IMG/VR virus record: IMGVR_UViG_3300045116_000460
Span: 1 to 63,618 of that record
Direction: 5' to 3' (one strand)
Origin: a virus
Length of the DNA stretch: 63,618 bases
Shown here: positions 16,267 through 25,648 of the stretch, piece after piece
Layout: each line of letters opens with the position of its first letter
Numbering within the stretch: the first letter of the stretch is position 1
Position numbers and translations under genes: made by a program
Notes under the pieces: model-generated
The model's input: the letters and a program-made list of their open reading frames with translations, nothing else
Databases searched by the model: none
Told to the model about the DNA's origin: nothing

Positions 16267-18471
16267 ATGACTATACTTACCCCTATTGCACTCAAGGTGC
16301 TTGAGCATAGATATCTTTTACGAGATGATAATAATAAAATTATTGAAGATCCCGAAGGAATGTTTATGAGGGTAGCAAAAGCAGTTTCTAAGGGAAATAC
16401 GGAAAAGAAAGAAAAGTATTTTAATATGATAAGCAATTTAGATTTTCTTCCTAATTCCCCTGTCTTGATGAATTCTGGAACAGATATTGGAATGTTATTT
16501 GCTTGTTTTTTTATACCAATACCCGATTCAATCATTGGAATCATGGAGGCTGCCAAAACGCAGGCTTTAATCCAAAAAGTTGGTGGCGGGACTGGGTTTA
16601 GCCTTTCAAGATTGAGACCGCAAGGTGATATCGTTAAAAAAACACATGGGCTTTCGAGTGGCCCATTAAGTTTTTTAAAGATTCTAGATATTACTACTGA
16701 AACTATCAAACAAGGGGGAAAAAGAAGAGGGGCCAATATTGCTGTTCTTCGGGTTGATCATCCTTCAATTTTGGATTTTATTTCTTGCAAGCATAATAAA
16801 GATGCTTTTAACAATTTCAATATTTCAGTTGCTATTACTGATTCATTTGTTGAAGCGATGAAAGCAGGAAAAACATATAAAATTATTAACCCAAGAACAA
16901 AAAGTGCTGTAGCAGAGTATGATGCTCAAGAAATTTTCCATAAAATCGCTGAAGAAGCCTGGCTGACTGGAGACCCTGGTGTAATTTTTATCGACAGAAT
17001 CAATGATACAGAATTAAGGCCCTTGGGTGAAATTGAAGGTGTCAATCCCTGTTCTGAACAACCATTGCTTCCTTTTGAATCGTGTGTATTGGGCAGTATT
17101 AATCTTGCAAATATGGTAAATCGTAAAGGGGAATTGAAATTTGATCATTTGATTGATACTGTTAAGAATGCAGTAGATTTTCTTGATTCAACTATTGATA
17201 TAAATGTTTTTCCTACCAAATTAATTGAATCTGCCACGCTAAAAACAAGGAAAATTGGCCTTGGAGTTATGGGATGGGCCGATATGTTAATTCAAATGGG
17301 ACAATCATATGATAGTCCGAGAGCCATTGCAATTGCTGAAGAAGTGATGTACACAATTCAAAAGACCGCCTTATCAAGAAGCGAAGAGATTGCTTTAGAA
17401 TATGGGCCTTTTGAATCTTATAATAATGATTTGTTTCCAAACATGAAGCCCAGACGAAATGCAACAGTAACAACAATAGCCCCGACAGGTACGATCAGTA
17501 TAATTGCCGGATGTTCAAGCGGGATTGAACCATATTTTGCCTTAGCATATAAAAGAAAAAATATTCTAGATGGTGGAGAATTTTCAGAATTTAATAAATA
17601 TCTTTTAAAATGCATGAAAGATATTGGATGGTGTGATTATCCCGATTTGAAAGAAAAAATCGAAGAGGTTGGACACTTGCCAGATCTTGGGCCGATACAT
17701 AAGGCAATACAAAACCAATATAAAACTGCCCATGAAATTCCAATAGAACAACACATAAAAATGCAAGCAGCCTTTCAAAAATATGTATGTAATGCAACAA
17801 GTAAAACTATAAATCTACCAAATACAGCTACGGTTGATGATGTAAAAAAAGCATATCTCATGGCTTATGACTGTGATTGTAAGGGAGTTACTATTTATAG
17901 AGACCAAAGTAGGGATGAACAGGTTTTGGTAAAAGGTACAAAAAACCAGATGCCAATAAAAATTGATAAGAATGAACAAAACCACAAAACAATAGAACCA
18001 AAATGTGTCACCATGGTATATGAAAACCCACAAAAAAGACCGTCAAGATTATCGGGGCTTACTGAAAAAATAGAAACGAGTTGCGGCACTCTCTATGTTA
18101 CAATTAATTGGGATAAATCAGGAAAACCATTTGAAATTTTTACACGGATAGGCAAGGCCGGTGGTTGTGCTTCAAGCCAAAGTGAAGCCATTGGGAGGTT
18201 AATTTCAATGGCTATGAGGAGTGGAATACAACCTGAACATATAGTAAAACAATTAAGAGGAATTACGTGCCATTTGCCAAAAGGCATAGGGAAAAAGAAA
18301 GTTTCCTCATGCGCTGATGCTGCTGCTCAAGTTATTGAAAGCGTATTCGTGAAAGAACCTGGGAAAAACACGATATTTATTAGAGGGGCATGCCCTAATT
18401 GTCAAGGGCCAATAGAGCATGAAGGGGGATGTTCTATATGTAAAATGTGTGGATATAGTGATTGTGGATAA
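16267..18471 (+). CDS. nrdJ: Class II (B12-dependent) ribonucleotide reductase
   Basis: A 734-residue NrdJ-type enzyme that reduces ribonucleotides to deoxyribonucleotides with adenosylcobalamin. Cys80 lies in FACFF, NPCSEQPL at 260-267 gives the radical-site Cys262 and neighbouring residues, and GGGTGFSLS (106-114) is the substrate loop. After the catalytic barrel comes a TSCPD-type domain (TSCGTLYVTINW and QLRGITCH, about 600-680) and a zinc-ribbon tail ending CGYSDCG, which re-reduces the active site. No ATP-cone is present at the N-terminus, so the usual dATP activity switch appears lost. Works without oxygen and needs host or scavenged B12. Confidence 0.95.
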   Translation: MTILTPIALKVLEHRYLLRDDNNKIIEDPEGMFMRVAKAVSKGNTEKKEKYFNMISNLDFLPNSPVLMNSGTDIGMLFACFFIPIPDSIIGIMEAAKTQALIQKVGGGTGFSLSRLRPQGDIVKKTHGLSSGPLSFLKILDITTETIKQGGKRRGANIAVLRVDHPSILDFISCKHNKDAFNNFNISVAITDSFVEAMKAGKTYKIINPRTKSAVAEYDAQEIFHKIAEEAWLTGDPGVIFIDRINDTELRPLGEIEGVNPCSEQPLLPFESCVLGSINLANMVNRKGELKFDHLIDTVKNAVDFLDSTIDINVFPTKLIESATLKTRKIGLGVMGWADMLIQMGQSYDSPRAIAIAEEVMYTIQKTALSRSEEIALEYGPFESYNNDLFPNMKPRRNATVTTIAPTGTISIIAGCSSGIEPYFALAYKRKNILDGGEFSEFNKYLLKCMKDIGWCDYPDLKEKIEEVGHLPDLGPIHKAIQNQYKTAHEIPIEQHIKMQAAFQKYVCNATSKTINLPNTATVDDVKKAYLMAYDCDCKGVTIYRDQSRDEQVLVKGTKNQMPIKIDKNEQNHKTIEPKCVTMVYENPQKRPSRLSGLTEKIETSCGTLYVTINWDKSGKPFEIFTRIGKAGGCASSQSEAIGRLISMAMRSGIQPEHIVKQLRGITCHLPKGIGKKKVSSCADAAAQVIESVFVKEPGKNTIFIRGACPNCQGPIEHEGGCSICKMCGYSDCG

Positions 18472-18480
18472 GGAGAACAT

Positions 18481-18720
18481 ATGGCAAATACAACTGGAGA
18501 GCAGAGACAAGATATTATTGAAGAAGCAATATTGGCAAGTCAAGATGGAAAACCTTGTGGATGTTGGGAGAAAAAATGTTCTAGAGGGTGTGGTCTATCT
18601 ATTGAAGCTATTGACCTATGGAATGATGTCAAAAAAACATTGCTATGGTTTCAAAAAAAAATTACAAATATAGATCATAAAGAGATTATTGATGATCTCA
18701 TAAGGAGATTAGAACGATGA
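18481..18720 (+). CDS. Small cysteine-containing protein
   Basis: A 79-residue protein with four cysteines in CGCWEKKCSRGC (residues 26-37), which may bind a metal, in an otherwise helical chain. It follows the RNR gene by nine bases with AAGGAG before ATG. It may be a redox or assembly partner of the reductase, but only the position suggests that. Confidence 0.65.
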   Translation: MANTTGEQRQDIIEEAILASQDGKPCGCWEKKCSRGCGLSIEAIDLWNDVKKTLLWFQKKITNIDHKEIIDDLIRRLER

Positions 18721-18905
18721 TGGGACCATGCAAAGTAAAGGGAGGTATGATACCTGGTTTTTTCATTATACAGCATTTAAGAAAAAAGGTAATTGATAAT
18801 GAAGAAGCAACAAATTTTGATGAGAGATTTTGTTTACGAAATAGGGAAGAAAAAAATCTTTTCAGTAAAAATAATAGTGTATCCGACAATAAGGAGTATA
18901 CTTAA
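18717..18905 (+). CDS. Doubtful small ORF overlapping a zincin gene
   Basis: The start is good (AAGGAGA, ATGA overlap with the previous gene), but the 62-residue product resembles nothing known, and its last third overlaps the 18799 gene in another frame. Either it is a short coupled peptide or its start belongs to a frame-shifted 5' end of the zincin gene. The coupling argues that translation begins here. Confidence 0.4.
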   Translation: MMGPCKVKGGMIPGFFIIQHLRKKVIDNEEATNFDERFCLRNREEKNLFSKNNSVSDNKEYT

Positions 18906-19266
18906 AGAATATTTGATGATCGATAAATTTGAAAATAACAAGTATATAATCGAAGGATTTACTTATCGTGAAGGTAAAAAATGGCGAAAATCACTCACTA
19001 GGGCCATCAAAGAAATTAAATATTCAGGACAATGGGGATTTTACAGATTTCAAACTAAAGAAATACATTTGTGGTTCAAAAGAAATATAGATAAAAGAGA
19101 TCTGTGTTATTTCTTGGCTCATGAGATTGGGCATTCATTCAATCCAAGACATAAAAGCCCTTATAAAGAGGAAGAAAAAGCAATTAAATATGAACACGCA
19201 GCTTTGTATGCATATGATTTAGCAACTGAAATCATCCAAGGAATAAAGAAAAAAGAATTAAAATGA
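18799..19266 (+). CDS. Zincin-type metallopeptidase-like protein
   Basis: A 155-residue protein with LAHEIGHSF (about 111-119), the HExxH zinc motif, followed by an acidic/His-containing helix (KYEHAALYAYDLA) that can give the third ligand. The N-terminal half is basic. Small zincins of this type appear in phages and mobile elements, some acting on repressors, but the target here is unknown. ATG 18799 is preceded by AAAAAAGGT. It overlaps the doubtful ORF at 18717. Confidence 0.7.
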   Translation: MKKQQILMRDFVYEIGKKKIFSVKIIVYPTIRSILKEYLMIDKFENNKYIIEGFTYREGKKWRKSLTRAIKEIKYSGQWGFYRFQTKEIHLWFKRNIDKRDLCYFLAHEIGHSFNPRHKSPYKEEEKAIKYEHAALYAYDLATEIIQGIKKKELK

Positions 19267-19317
19267 ATACAGGACGGTTATCATCTATTGGTTTGATAAT
19301 TGCATAAGAGAGATTTT

Positions 19318-22300
19318 ATGAAAGAATTTGCTCATCTCCACGTTCATACATCTGCAAGTCTTCTTGATGGAATTTCATTGCCAACAAAAATGTTTGAAGA
19401 AGCAGGCAAACGAGGCATCAAAGCAGTTGCGCTAACAGATCATGGGAGCATGGGTGGGCATCTTGAGGTTCAAATCGAATCATCCAACATAGAAAATTGC
19501 CCCAAAATCATCTTCGGTTCTGAAATTTATATCGTACCGGATCGGCATAAAAAAGAAGAACGATCTTTGAGAAGGCATCTTATTCTTCTTGCTAAGAACG
19601 AAATAGGATATAAAAATCTTATTTCAATTAACAATGAAGGATGGAGAAACTTCTATTATCGTCCAAGAATTGATTTTGATTTTTTGTCTACTCACTATGA
19701 AGGATTGATTGCAACAAGTGCTTGCGCTAAAGGAGTGGTATCAGAATCTTTTGTCCGCAATGATGTAACAAGTGCCGCCGAAACAGCATGTCAATACCAT
19801 GAATTATTTGGTGAAGACTTTTATCTTGAGATTCAATTAATTAGTGTTGGTATTGATGGGAAAGATATTCAGGCTCCTGTCAATCGAGGTATTGTTGCAT
19901 TGGGTAAAGCGTTCAAGATTCCAGTAATTATTACAAATGATGTTCATTATGTCAATGAAAAAGATTGGATTCTCCATGAAAAAATGCTACATTTGAACAC
20001 TGGAAATATCGATTGGAGTTTTAACACTAGAGATATTTGGCTGAAAACTTGGGATCAACTCAATGATGCTAGAGAATTATATTACCCCGAATTATCTTAT
20101 AAACAATTTAATGAAATGATGGCAAGAACTCTTGATGTAGTCGCAAAATGCGACTTCAAGATTCAGACTGGCAATGCCTACATCCCAAATTATGATTATA
20201 CAACTCATCCGAAATATCGTGGTGAAAAGACAAAAGAAGAATTTTTTATTGGCTTAACTGTCAGCGCATTAAGAGACTTTCTTTCAAAAAATCCTGGCTT
20301 ATCTAAAAGTATATATGAACAACGCTTGATGAAAGAAGTTGATGGCATCATACAAATGAAGGCCATAGACTATTTTCTAATCGTTGAAGATCTTGTTAGG
20401 TTTGTCAAAGGGCAAGGCAAGCTTATAATGATCAGAGGAAGTGCAAATGGTAGTTTGGTGTGCTATCTTCTCCAGTTTGGATATATCGACCCTGTGCGTC
20501 AAAACATCTTGTTTGAACGATTTATTAGCCCTGCTAGAATTGAAACTGGAATGTTTGATGTTGATATAGATGTAGATATGGAACGAGAAATGAGGCCAAA
20601 GGCAGTTCAATATCTTAAAAGCAAATACGGTGAAGATAAAATATGTAATGTAGGGAGTTACAATAGGCTTATGTGGAAAGCTGCCATTAAGGATATGGCA
20701 AGAATTGAAGCTCTTGAACTCAAAGCAAAACTAGATAAAACAACACATCCAAGTGAAAAAAAAGATATCGAAAAATCTCTTGATAAGTTTAGTTTTAAAA
20801 GAATGAATCAGATCACCAATCTTATGGAAAAAGCATCGCAACAAGAAGGCGGAGATATATCCATAGAAGACACAAAGAAAAATCAGCCTGTCTTCCGAGA
20901 ATGGTATGATCAAAATGAGAAATGGATCAAAACCTATATTGAACCAATTATTGGTTTACCCAAAGCACCTGCAATACATCCTGCTTCGGTCGTTATTCTT
21001 CCTGGCAGTATGGATGATTTGTTACCGGTTCGATCTCAAATCAGTCCTCAAGATAAGAAAACGAGAGTATTATGCACTCAATGGGAAGGGTCACATACCG
21101 GGCGAGAAGATCTCAGAACTTATGGATTTATGGCTCTAGATGTTCTGGGAGTAAAAACTTTGAATGTTGTAGCTGACACGATTAAAATGATCAAAAAAAT
21201 TCATAAAATTGATATCAGGATCGAAGATATCCCATTTGACGATATCAAAACGATTAGAGGATTTAAAAACGCTGAAACTCTTGGAGTGTTTCAATTGGGA
21301 GCACCTGGGATCACAGAGATTTTAAAATCAATCAAACCCGACTGTTTTAGTGATGTTGTAAATATGTGTGCTATTGATCGGCCTGGTCCACTTTCAATTA
21401 AGGCCCATATTGATTATGCAAAACGTAAGCATGGTGAAGAAAAAATTGAAACATTTCATAAGTCAATTGATCCTATTTTGGCTGATGCTTATGGGATGCC
21501 AATATTCAATGATCATATTATGTTGATTGGCATGTCTTTTGCAGGATTTACCCCTGTAGAAGCAGAGGAACTTAGAATTGCTTCAAAATCAAAAAAAGGG
21601 CAAGCCAGTATGAAGCCCATGAAGGATAAGTTTATTTCTCAGGCTATCAAGATCCATGGTGAAGAGACCCGAAATATAGCCGAAAGAATATGGGATAAAA
21701 TTGAATTATTCGGTGCATACAGCTTTCCAAAGGCTCATGCTAGTGGATACGGTCTTGTTGCATGGGCAACAATGTATCTCAAGACTAATTACCCAACTGA
21801 ATTTTTTTGTAACTTGCTTAATTATTCTGATCACGATGAATATTCTGAAATCCGTAGAGTAGCAATAAAACAATACGATGTAAAATTTATCATGCCGGAT
21901 ATTAATGTTTCAACTGATGAATTTATAATAAAAAACGGTAGAATTGTGTGGTCTCTTGGTGGGGTCAAAGGAATTGGTCCTAACGCACTTGCAGATCTTA
22001 TAAAACACAGACCCTATATATCCTTTGCAGACTTTTATAAACGGGTTGACAAGAGACAATTAAATAAAGGCAAGATAGAAGCTTTGATTTTTGCAGGGTG
22101 TTTACGTAAATTCAGTGATCCTCTTCCTTTGCTCCATGAACTATACAGGGCACGCCAAAGCGAAAAGAAAAAAGGAAGCTATGATCCAATTTATGATTTA
22201 TACAAAAAAGAAGACTGGTTGAGACTCCAAAGTGAATATCTTGGATTTCAAACAATAAGTTTTCTTGAAATGTATAATAGCCATATAGAAACCGTAATGG

Positions 22301-22593
22301 TAAAACGAATTGAGGATTTTAGCCGTGAAGTGACTGGTAATGATATTTCTATAGTGGGGCAAGTTACATATGTACGATCAGCAAGCGGTAAAAATGGTGT
22401 TTATCTTCGGGGTAAAATATCTGATATCGATGGAGTGGTAGATTTTTTTATGTGGAATGATAACTATGAAATTCACAAAAACAAAAAATCCATTCCAAAA
22501 GAAGGTGATATTATTTTATTGTCTGGAAAAAAGAAAGAATGGAATAAAACATATTCAATTCATGCAAATAGAATCAAAATAATATCTGCATAA
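19318..22593 (+). CDS. dnaE: DnaE-type DNA polymerase III alpha subunit
   Basis: A 1091-residue family C polymerase; ATG 19318 with AAGAGAG is used rather than the upstream TTG. The PHP domain has HLHVHTSASLLDG at the start and LTDHGSMGG near 45, with the metal ligands intact. RGSANGSL near 371-378, DVDIDVDME near 414-422 and a third Asp in LDVLGVKTL near 608 make the catalytic triad. A helix-hairpin-helix (GGVKGIGP, about 880) and an OB-fold (from about 1015) follow. It lacks the tau-binding length of bacterial DnaE. No separate exonuclease or clamp is seen in the window, so proofreading may come from PHP or host. Confidence 0.95.
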   Translation: MKEFAHLHVHTSASLLDGISLPTKMFEEAGKRGIKAVALTDHGSMGGHLEVQIESSNIENCPKIIFGSEIYIVPDRHKKEERSLRRHLILLAKNEIGYKNLISINNEGWRNFYYRPRIDFDFLSTHYEGLIATSACAKGVVSESFVRNDVTSAAETACQYHELFGEDFYLEIQLISVGIDGKDIQAPVNRGIVALGKAFKIPVIITNDVHYVNEKDWILHEKMLHLNTGNIDWSFNTRDIWLKTWDQLNDARELYYPELSYKQFNEMMARTLDVVAKCDFKIQTGNAYIPNYDYTTHPKYRGEKTKEEFFIGLTVSALRDFLSKNPGLSKSIYEQRLMKEVDGIIQMKAIDYFLIVEDLVRFVKGQGKLIMIRGSANGSLVCYLLQFGYIDPVRQNILFERFISPARIETGMFDVDIDVDMEREMRPKAVQYLKSKYGEDKICNVGSYNRLMWKAAIKDMARIEALELKAKLDKTTHPSEKKDIEKSLDKFSFKRMNQITNLMEKASQQEGGDISIEDTKKNQPVFREWYDQNEKWIKTYIEPIIGLPKAPAIHPASVVILPGSMDDLLPVRSQISPQDKKTRVLCTQWEGSHTGREDLRTYGFMALDVLGVKTLNVVADTIKMIKKIHKIDIRIEDIPFDDIKTIRGFKNAETLGVFQLGAPGITEILKSIKPDCFSDVVNMCAIDRPGPLSIKAHIDYAKRKHGEEKIETFHKSIDPILADAYGMPIFNDHIMLIGMSFAGFTPVEAEELRIASKSKKGQASMKPMKDKFISQAIKIHGEETRNIAERIWDKIELFGAYSFPKAHASGYGLVAWATMYLKTNYPTEFFCNLLNYSDHDEYSEIRRVAIKQYDVKFIMPDINVSTDEFIIKNGRIVWSLGGVKGIGPNALADLIKHRPYISFADFYKRVDKRQLNKGKIEALIFAGCLRKFSDPLPLLHELYRARQSEKKKGSYDPIYDLYKKEDWLRLQSEYLGFQTISFLEMYNSHIETVMVKRIEDFSREVTGNDISIVGQVTYVRSASGKNGVYLRGKISDIDGVVDFFMWNDNYEIHKNKKSIPKEGDIILLSGKKKEWNKTYSIHANRIKIISA

Positions 22594-22603
22594 GGCAATC
22601 GTG

Positions 22604-23257
22604 ATGAATATTGACCAGTTCTTTGCAGGGGCAAAAGGATTACAAGAAAAGATAAATATCCCCGAATGGTTTGTAATTGACCCACATCTCGATAGATTTG
22701 TTTTGATTGTTCATAAAGAAGAACATAGTAAAATTAATTTCGGCATTAATAGTTACGAAGGATGTTTGCCTGAATTTTGGACCAAGGTTGCCGGAGTAAC
22801 AAAAGAAGGGCGCGAAGCTGTTATAAGAAAAATGCATTCATACATAAAAAACTCTAAAATGAAGGCGAGTTCAAAATTAGTTTTCGATACTGGGAATGAA
22901 TTTCATAATAATGCAATAAAAGTTATGGTTCAAATAATAAATCCAACAGACAACTCAATCTTCACGGATGAAAGACATGTTGGGTATATTCCAAGAAATT
23001 TAGCTAATTTTATAAGGTTTGCCGAATTATACGGGATAAGATATGATAGTAAAACCACAGAGATAAAATCATCCAAGGATTGGGTAAGTGTAAAACTTAC
23101 AATAAGACCAGAGGATATATTTCTACATTTAGGAAGATCTCTACGAGATAAAGATAATATTACACGAATTCCCATTGTAAGTAAACGAATAACGGGCGCA
23201 ACGGTAGAAGATTTTAGAAAAGCTTTAATACGAACTCCACAAAAAAGGAAAGAGTAA
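22604..23257 (+). CDS. HIRAN-domain protein
   Basis: A 217-residue protein whose second half has FDTGNEFHNNAIKVMVQ and DERHVGYIPRNLA (about 90-130), the pattern of the HIRAN domain that binds 3' ends or damaged and stalled DNA, known from HLTF/Rad5. It stands just after the polymerase gene and may act at stalled forks. The first 70 residues are not recognised. ATG 22604 is chosen (AAGG eight bases upstream); GTG 22601 is possible. Confidence 0.7.
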   Translation: MNIDQFFAGAKGLQEKINIPEWFVIDPHLDRFVLIVHKEEHSKINFGINSYEGCLPEFWTKVAGVTKEGREAVIRKMHSYIKNSKMKASSKLVFDTGNEFHNNAIKVMVQIINPTDNSIFTDERHVGYIPRNLANFIRFAELYGIRYDSKTTEIKSSKDWVSVKLTIRPEDIFLHLGRSLRDKDNITRIPIVSKRITGATVEDFRKALIRTPQKRKE

Positions 23258-23619
23258 TGCCGATATACGAATTTGCCTGTAAAACATGTGGAAAAATTAC
23301 AGAACATTTGTTTAAAGTTTCAGATTTATCTGCTACATGCAAATGTGAATGTGGTTCAGTTACAAAAAAAATTATATCGCGTATCGGCATGATAAATATG
23401 AATTCTAAACCGCTAAGTGGGGTTGATGATACGGACGAACTCACTCTAGGTAAAATCGTTGCAAATAAGGGACTACCAGCAGAACATAAGCGTAAATATG
23501 CAGAAGCAAGAGAGAGGCGAAAGAAGGTTTTAGAATATGAACAAGGTCTCCGAGCAAGAGAAAAAAAATATAAGTTTACATCGGAGACAAAAACAGAAGA
23601 TGTTGACCGAGGAACCTAA
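23257..23619 (+). CDS. FmdB-type zinc ribbon protein
   Basis: A 120-residue protein beginning MPIYEFACKTCGKITEHL, then C.CECGS, a four-cysteine zinc ribbon of the FmdB/regulatory-protein type. The remaining half is helical and highly charged, with no motif. It overlaps the HIRAN gene by one base (TAATG). Such proteins may regulate transcription; here the role is unknown. Confidence 0.75.
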   Translation: MPIYEFACKTCGKITEHLFKVSDLSATCKCECGSVTKKIISRIGMINMNSKPLSGVDDTDELTLGKIVANKGLPAEHKRKYAEARERRKKVLEYEQGLRAREKKYKFTSETKTEDVDRGT

Positions 23620-23645
23620 GATAAAAACTGTCTAGGAGGAAAACT

Positions 23646-23981
23646 ATGAGAAAATTATTTAACACGAACCTTGAAATGAAAATGATGCATCTTGATAAAT
23701 TCTATGATCTAATTAAAAATCAACTCGAACATGGTGGTCAAAAGTATAAACAAGAAGGAGACGGAACGAAAGAAGAGACAGATTCGATTTGTGAATTCGT
23801 CCCTGGAACTACAGGCGTGGATTGGGTCCTGGGAACCATATCAAAATATTTACGCCGTTTTAAAAATTTCCAACGCGAAAAAGATCTACTAAAGATTGCT
23901 ACATATTGTTATATTATTTGGCTTAAATATGGATTTCATGAACAAAAAACTCACGATGAAGATATAAAGATGGAAGGATAA
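23646..23981 (+). CDS. Conserved small phage protein, unknown function
   Basis: A 111-residue protein with an acidic middle and the segment GTISKYLRRFKNF..EKDLLKIATYCYIIWLK (about 67-100), which I recognise as a pattern of small phage proteins near replication genes but cannot name with certainty. GGAGGA precedes the start. No catalytic motif is certain. Confidence 0.65.
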   Translation: MRKLFNTNLEMKMMHLDKFYDLIKNQLEHGGQKYKQEGDGTKEETDSICEFVPGTTGVDWVLGTISKYLRRFKNFQREKDLLKIATYCYIIWLKYGFHEQKTHDEDIKMEG

Positions 23982-24493
23982 TGGAAAAAATCGTCAAAGA
24001 ATTTCTTACGGTAGAAGAAAATATCAACGGTGATATTTATATCATTGATATGGACGCCGATCTTGATCTTACAGATATATCGAATGCAGTAAATACTATA
24101 TCCGGCAAAATTGATTTTATGAAAAAAATTGCCGCAAAAAGAGAGTGTGAATATGAAAATGCTTTAGCTGATTTTGATGTGTTTATGGCCGAACAGGATG
24201 AAAAAGTAAGACTCATTGTTGGGAAGGGCGAAGAGAAAATAATAAAGGCAATACAAAGAAAACCAAAATGGTTACAATACAAAAAGGAAATAAATGAACT
24301 AAAATATCGGATGCAGGAAGCCCAAGGACATGTTTCATCACTAATCTATGCCGCAAAAATGATCGAATTAAAACGCAATGATATCCGCAAAATGCCCGAG
24401 CTAGGCGAAGACAAAGGATTTATAACTAGGAGAAACTTCTCAGTAAAAATGAATAAGGCAAGTCAACGAACCCCCGTAAAAAAGGAGAATTAA
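23981..24493 (+). CDS. Coiled-coil protein upstream of SSB
   Basis: A 170-residue helical protein with long charged heptad-like stretches and no clear catalytic motif. It is encoded directly before the SSB- and RecA-like genes and overlaps the previous gene by one base. A Gam-like or other recombination accessory role is possible by position, but nothing specific is seen. Confidence 0.6.
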   Translation: MEKIVKEFLTVEENINGDIYIIDMDADLDLTDISNAVNTISGKIDFMKKIAAKRECEYENALADFDVFMAEQDEKVRLIVGKGEEKIIKAIQRKPKWLQYKKEINELKYRMQEAQGHVSSLIYAAKMIELKRNDIRKMPELGEDKGFITRRNFSVKMNKASQRTPVKKEN

Positions 24494-24496
24494 AAC

Positions 24497-25648
24497 ATGG
24501 TAACAAACATCAAAAAATTAAAATCATTTATTAAGAACCACAAAGAAGAAGAAGCTAAGAAAGAAGAACGCAAAAATCAAAACAGCATAAACTTTTATCA
24601 GAATAAAGTAGGCAAAAATGCTTTGTTCCTTTGCCCCCCGCACGAAAATATGGAAGGTCTCCCTTTTGTTCTTCGTGGTAAACATAGAAATTGCGGTCCA
24701 GAAGGAAAAACTGATTTTATGTGCGCAAGTTGTGATGGAAAAAACCTAAAGGCTTGCCCTCAGTGTGTTGAGGTAAGAGAACTTTATGATACTGGGCGCG
24801 AACGAGATAAAAAAAAGGCCAGCAAAATTAGAAGGAACCAGAGGTTTTATTGGCAGGTTATTGATACCTCTCCGATTCTCGAAGTAGAAAAAGATGAAAA
24901 AATCATTATCCCTGATTGTCTTCTTGATTTTCCAGCAGAAGAAGATACCAAAAAGAGGAAGGAACGTGGGTGCAAAACCTGTTCATGGGCCGAGTCTTGC
25001 GAGGGTGGAGTTAGAGCGTGGTCGATTGGTAAGAAAATTCAAGAGCCAATCTTGGATGAACTAGACGATCTTCTTGACGATGAAGACGTTACAAATCCAA
25101 AAGTAGGACGACCGATTTTTCTAAGGCGTAAGGGCGAAGATGCCACTACGACAGAATACTCTGGGATAAAATTCATGAGACCGATTAGTTTTCCAAAGGA
25201 AGTGGTTGATCGAATCTATGGACAGTTAAATGATTTAAGCCAAGTAAGCATTCCGAAGGAACCTGACAAAATCAGGGATCTCATGACAGGTGTTCAAACT
25301 GAAGATGCAGAGGGTGCAACTGAGGGAGATGATATACCTAAATGTTTTGGTAAATACGATGAGGATGAAGATGAATGCTTAAAATGCGATTTTTGCGAAC
25401 CTTGTGAAGTAGAATCAAAAGGAATCAGTAGTTCTAAGCCAAAAGCTAATGAAGAAATTGATGATGATGATAATGATTTGGCTCCGGCCCATGAAGACCC
25501 TGATCCCGAAACCAATACGGACAGTGATCTTGAAGATGATGAATTAGAAAATCAACTCAAGAACCTCGCACGAAAACGGCAAGCTGAACGACAAGCAGCA
25601 AAAAACAATAGAACACCGGCTCCGAAGCCTGATGAGGACGATGATTAA
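24497..25648 (+). CDS. Probable gp32-like single-stranded DNA-binding protein
   Basis: A 383-residue protein with a basic N-terminus (KKLKSFIKNHKEEEAKK), cysteine clusters (CGPEGK..., CASC, CPQC near 75-95; CKTC, C near 160), a core with VGRPIFLRRKG near 203 and FMRPISFPK, and a long acidic tail ending DEDDD. The order basic N-end, Cys/zinc core, acidic tail is that of phage T4-type gp32 proteins. CFGKYDEDEDEC..C..C (about 284-302) repeats a motif of the 14913 gene. It lies one base before the RecA/UvsX gene, which supports the call. Direct ssDNA binding is inferred. Confidence 0.65.
   Translation: MVTNIKKLKSFIKNHKEEEAKKEERKNQNSINFYQNKVGKNALFLCPPHENMEGLPFVLRGKHRNCGPEGKTDFMCASCDGKNLKACPQCVEVRELYDTGRERDKKKASKIRRNQRFYWQVIDTSPILEVEKDEKIIIPDCLLDFPAEEDTKKRKERGCKTCSWAESCEGGVRAWSIGKKIQEPILDELDDLLDDEDVTNPKVGRPIFLRRKGEDATTTEYSGIKFMRPISFPKEVVDRIYGQLNDLSQVSIPKEPDKIRDLMTGVQTEDAEGATEGDDIPKCFGKYDEDEDECLKCDFCEPCEVESKGISSSKPKANEEIDDDDNDLAPAHEDPDPETNTDSDLEDDELENQLKNLARKRQAERQAAKNNRTPAPKPDEDDD

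Noticed and set aside
16230-16736. 168-residue minus-strand open frame
   Set aside because: Antisense to the first part of the RNR gene; no likeness or signals.
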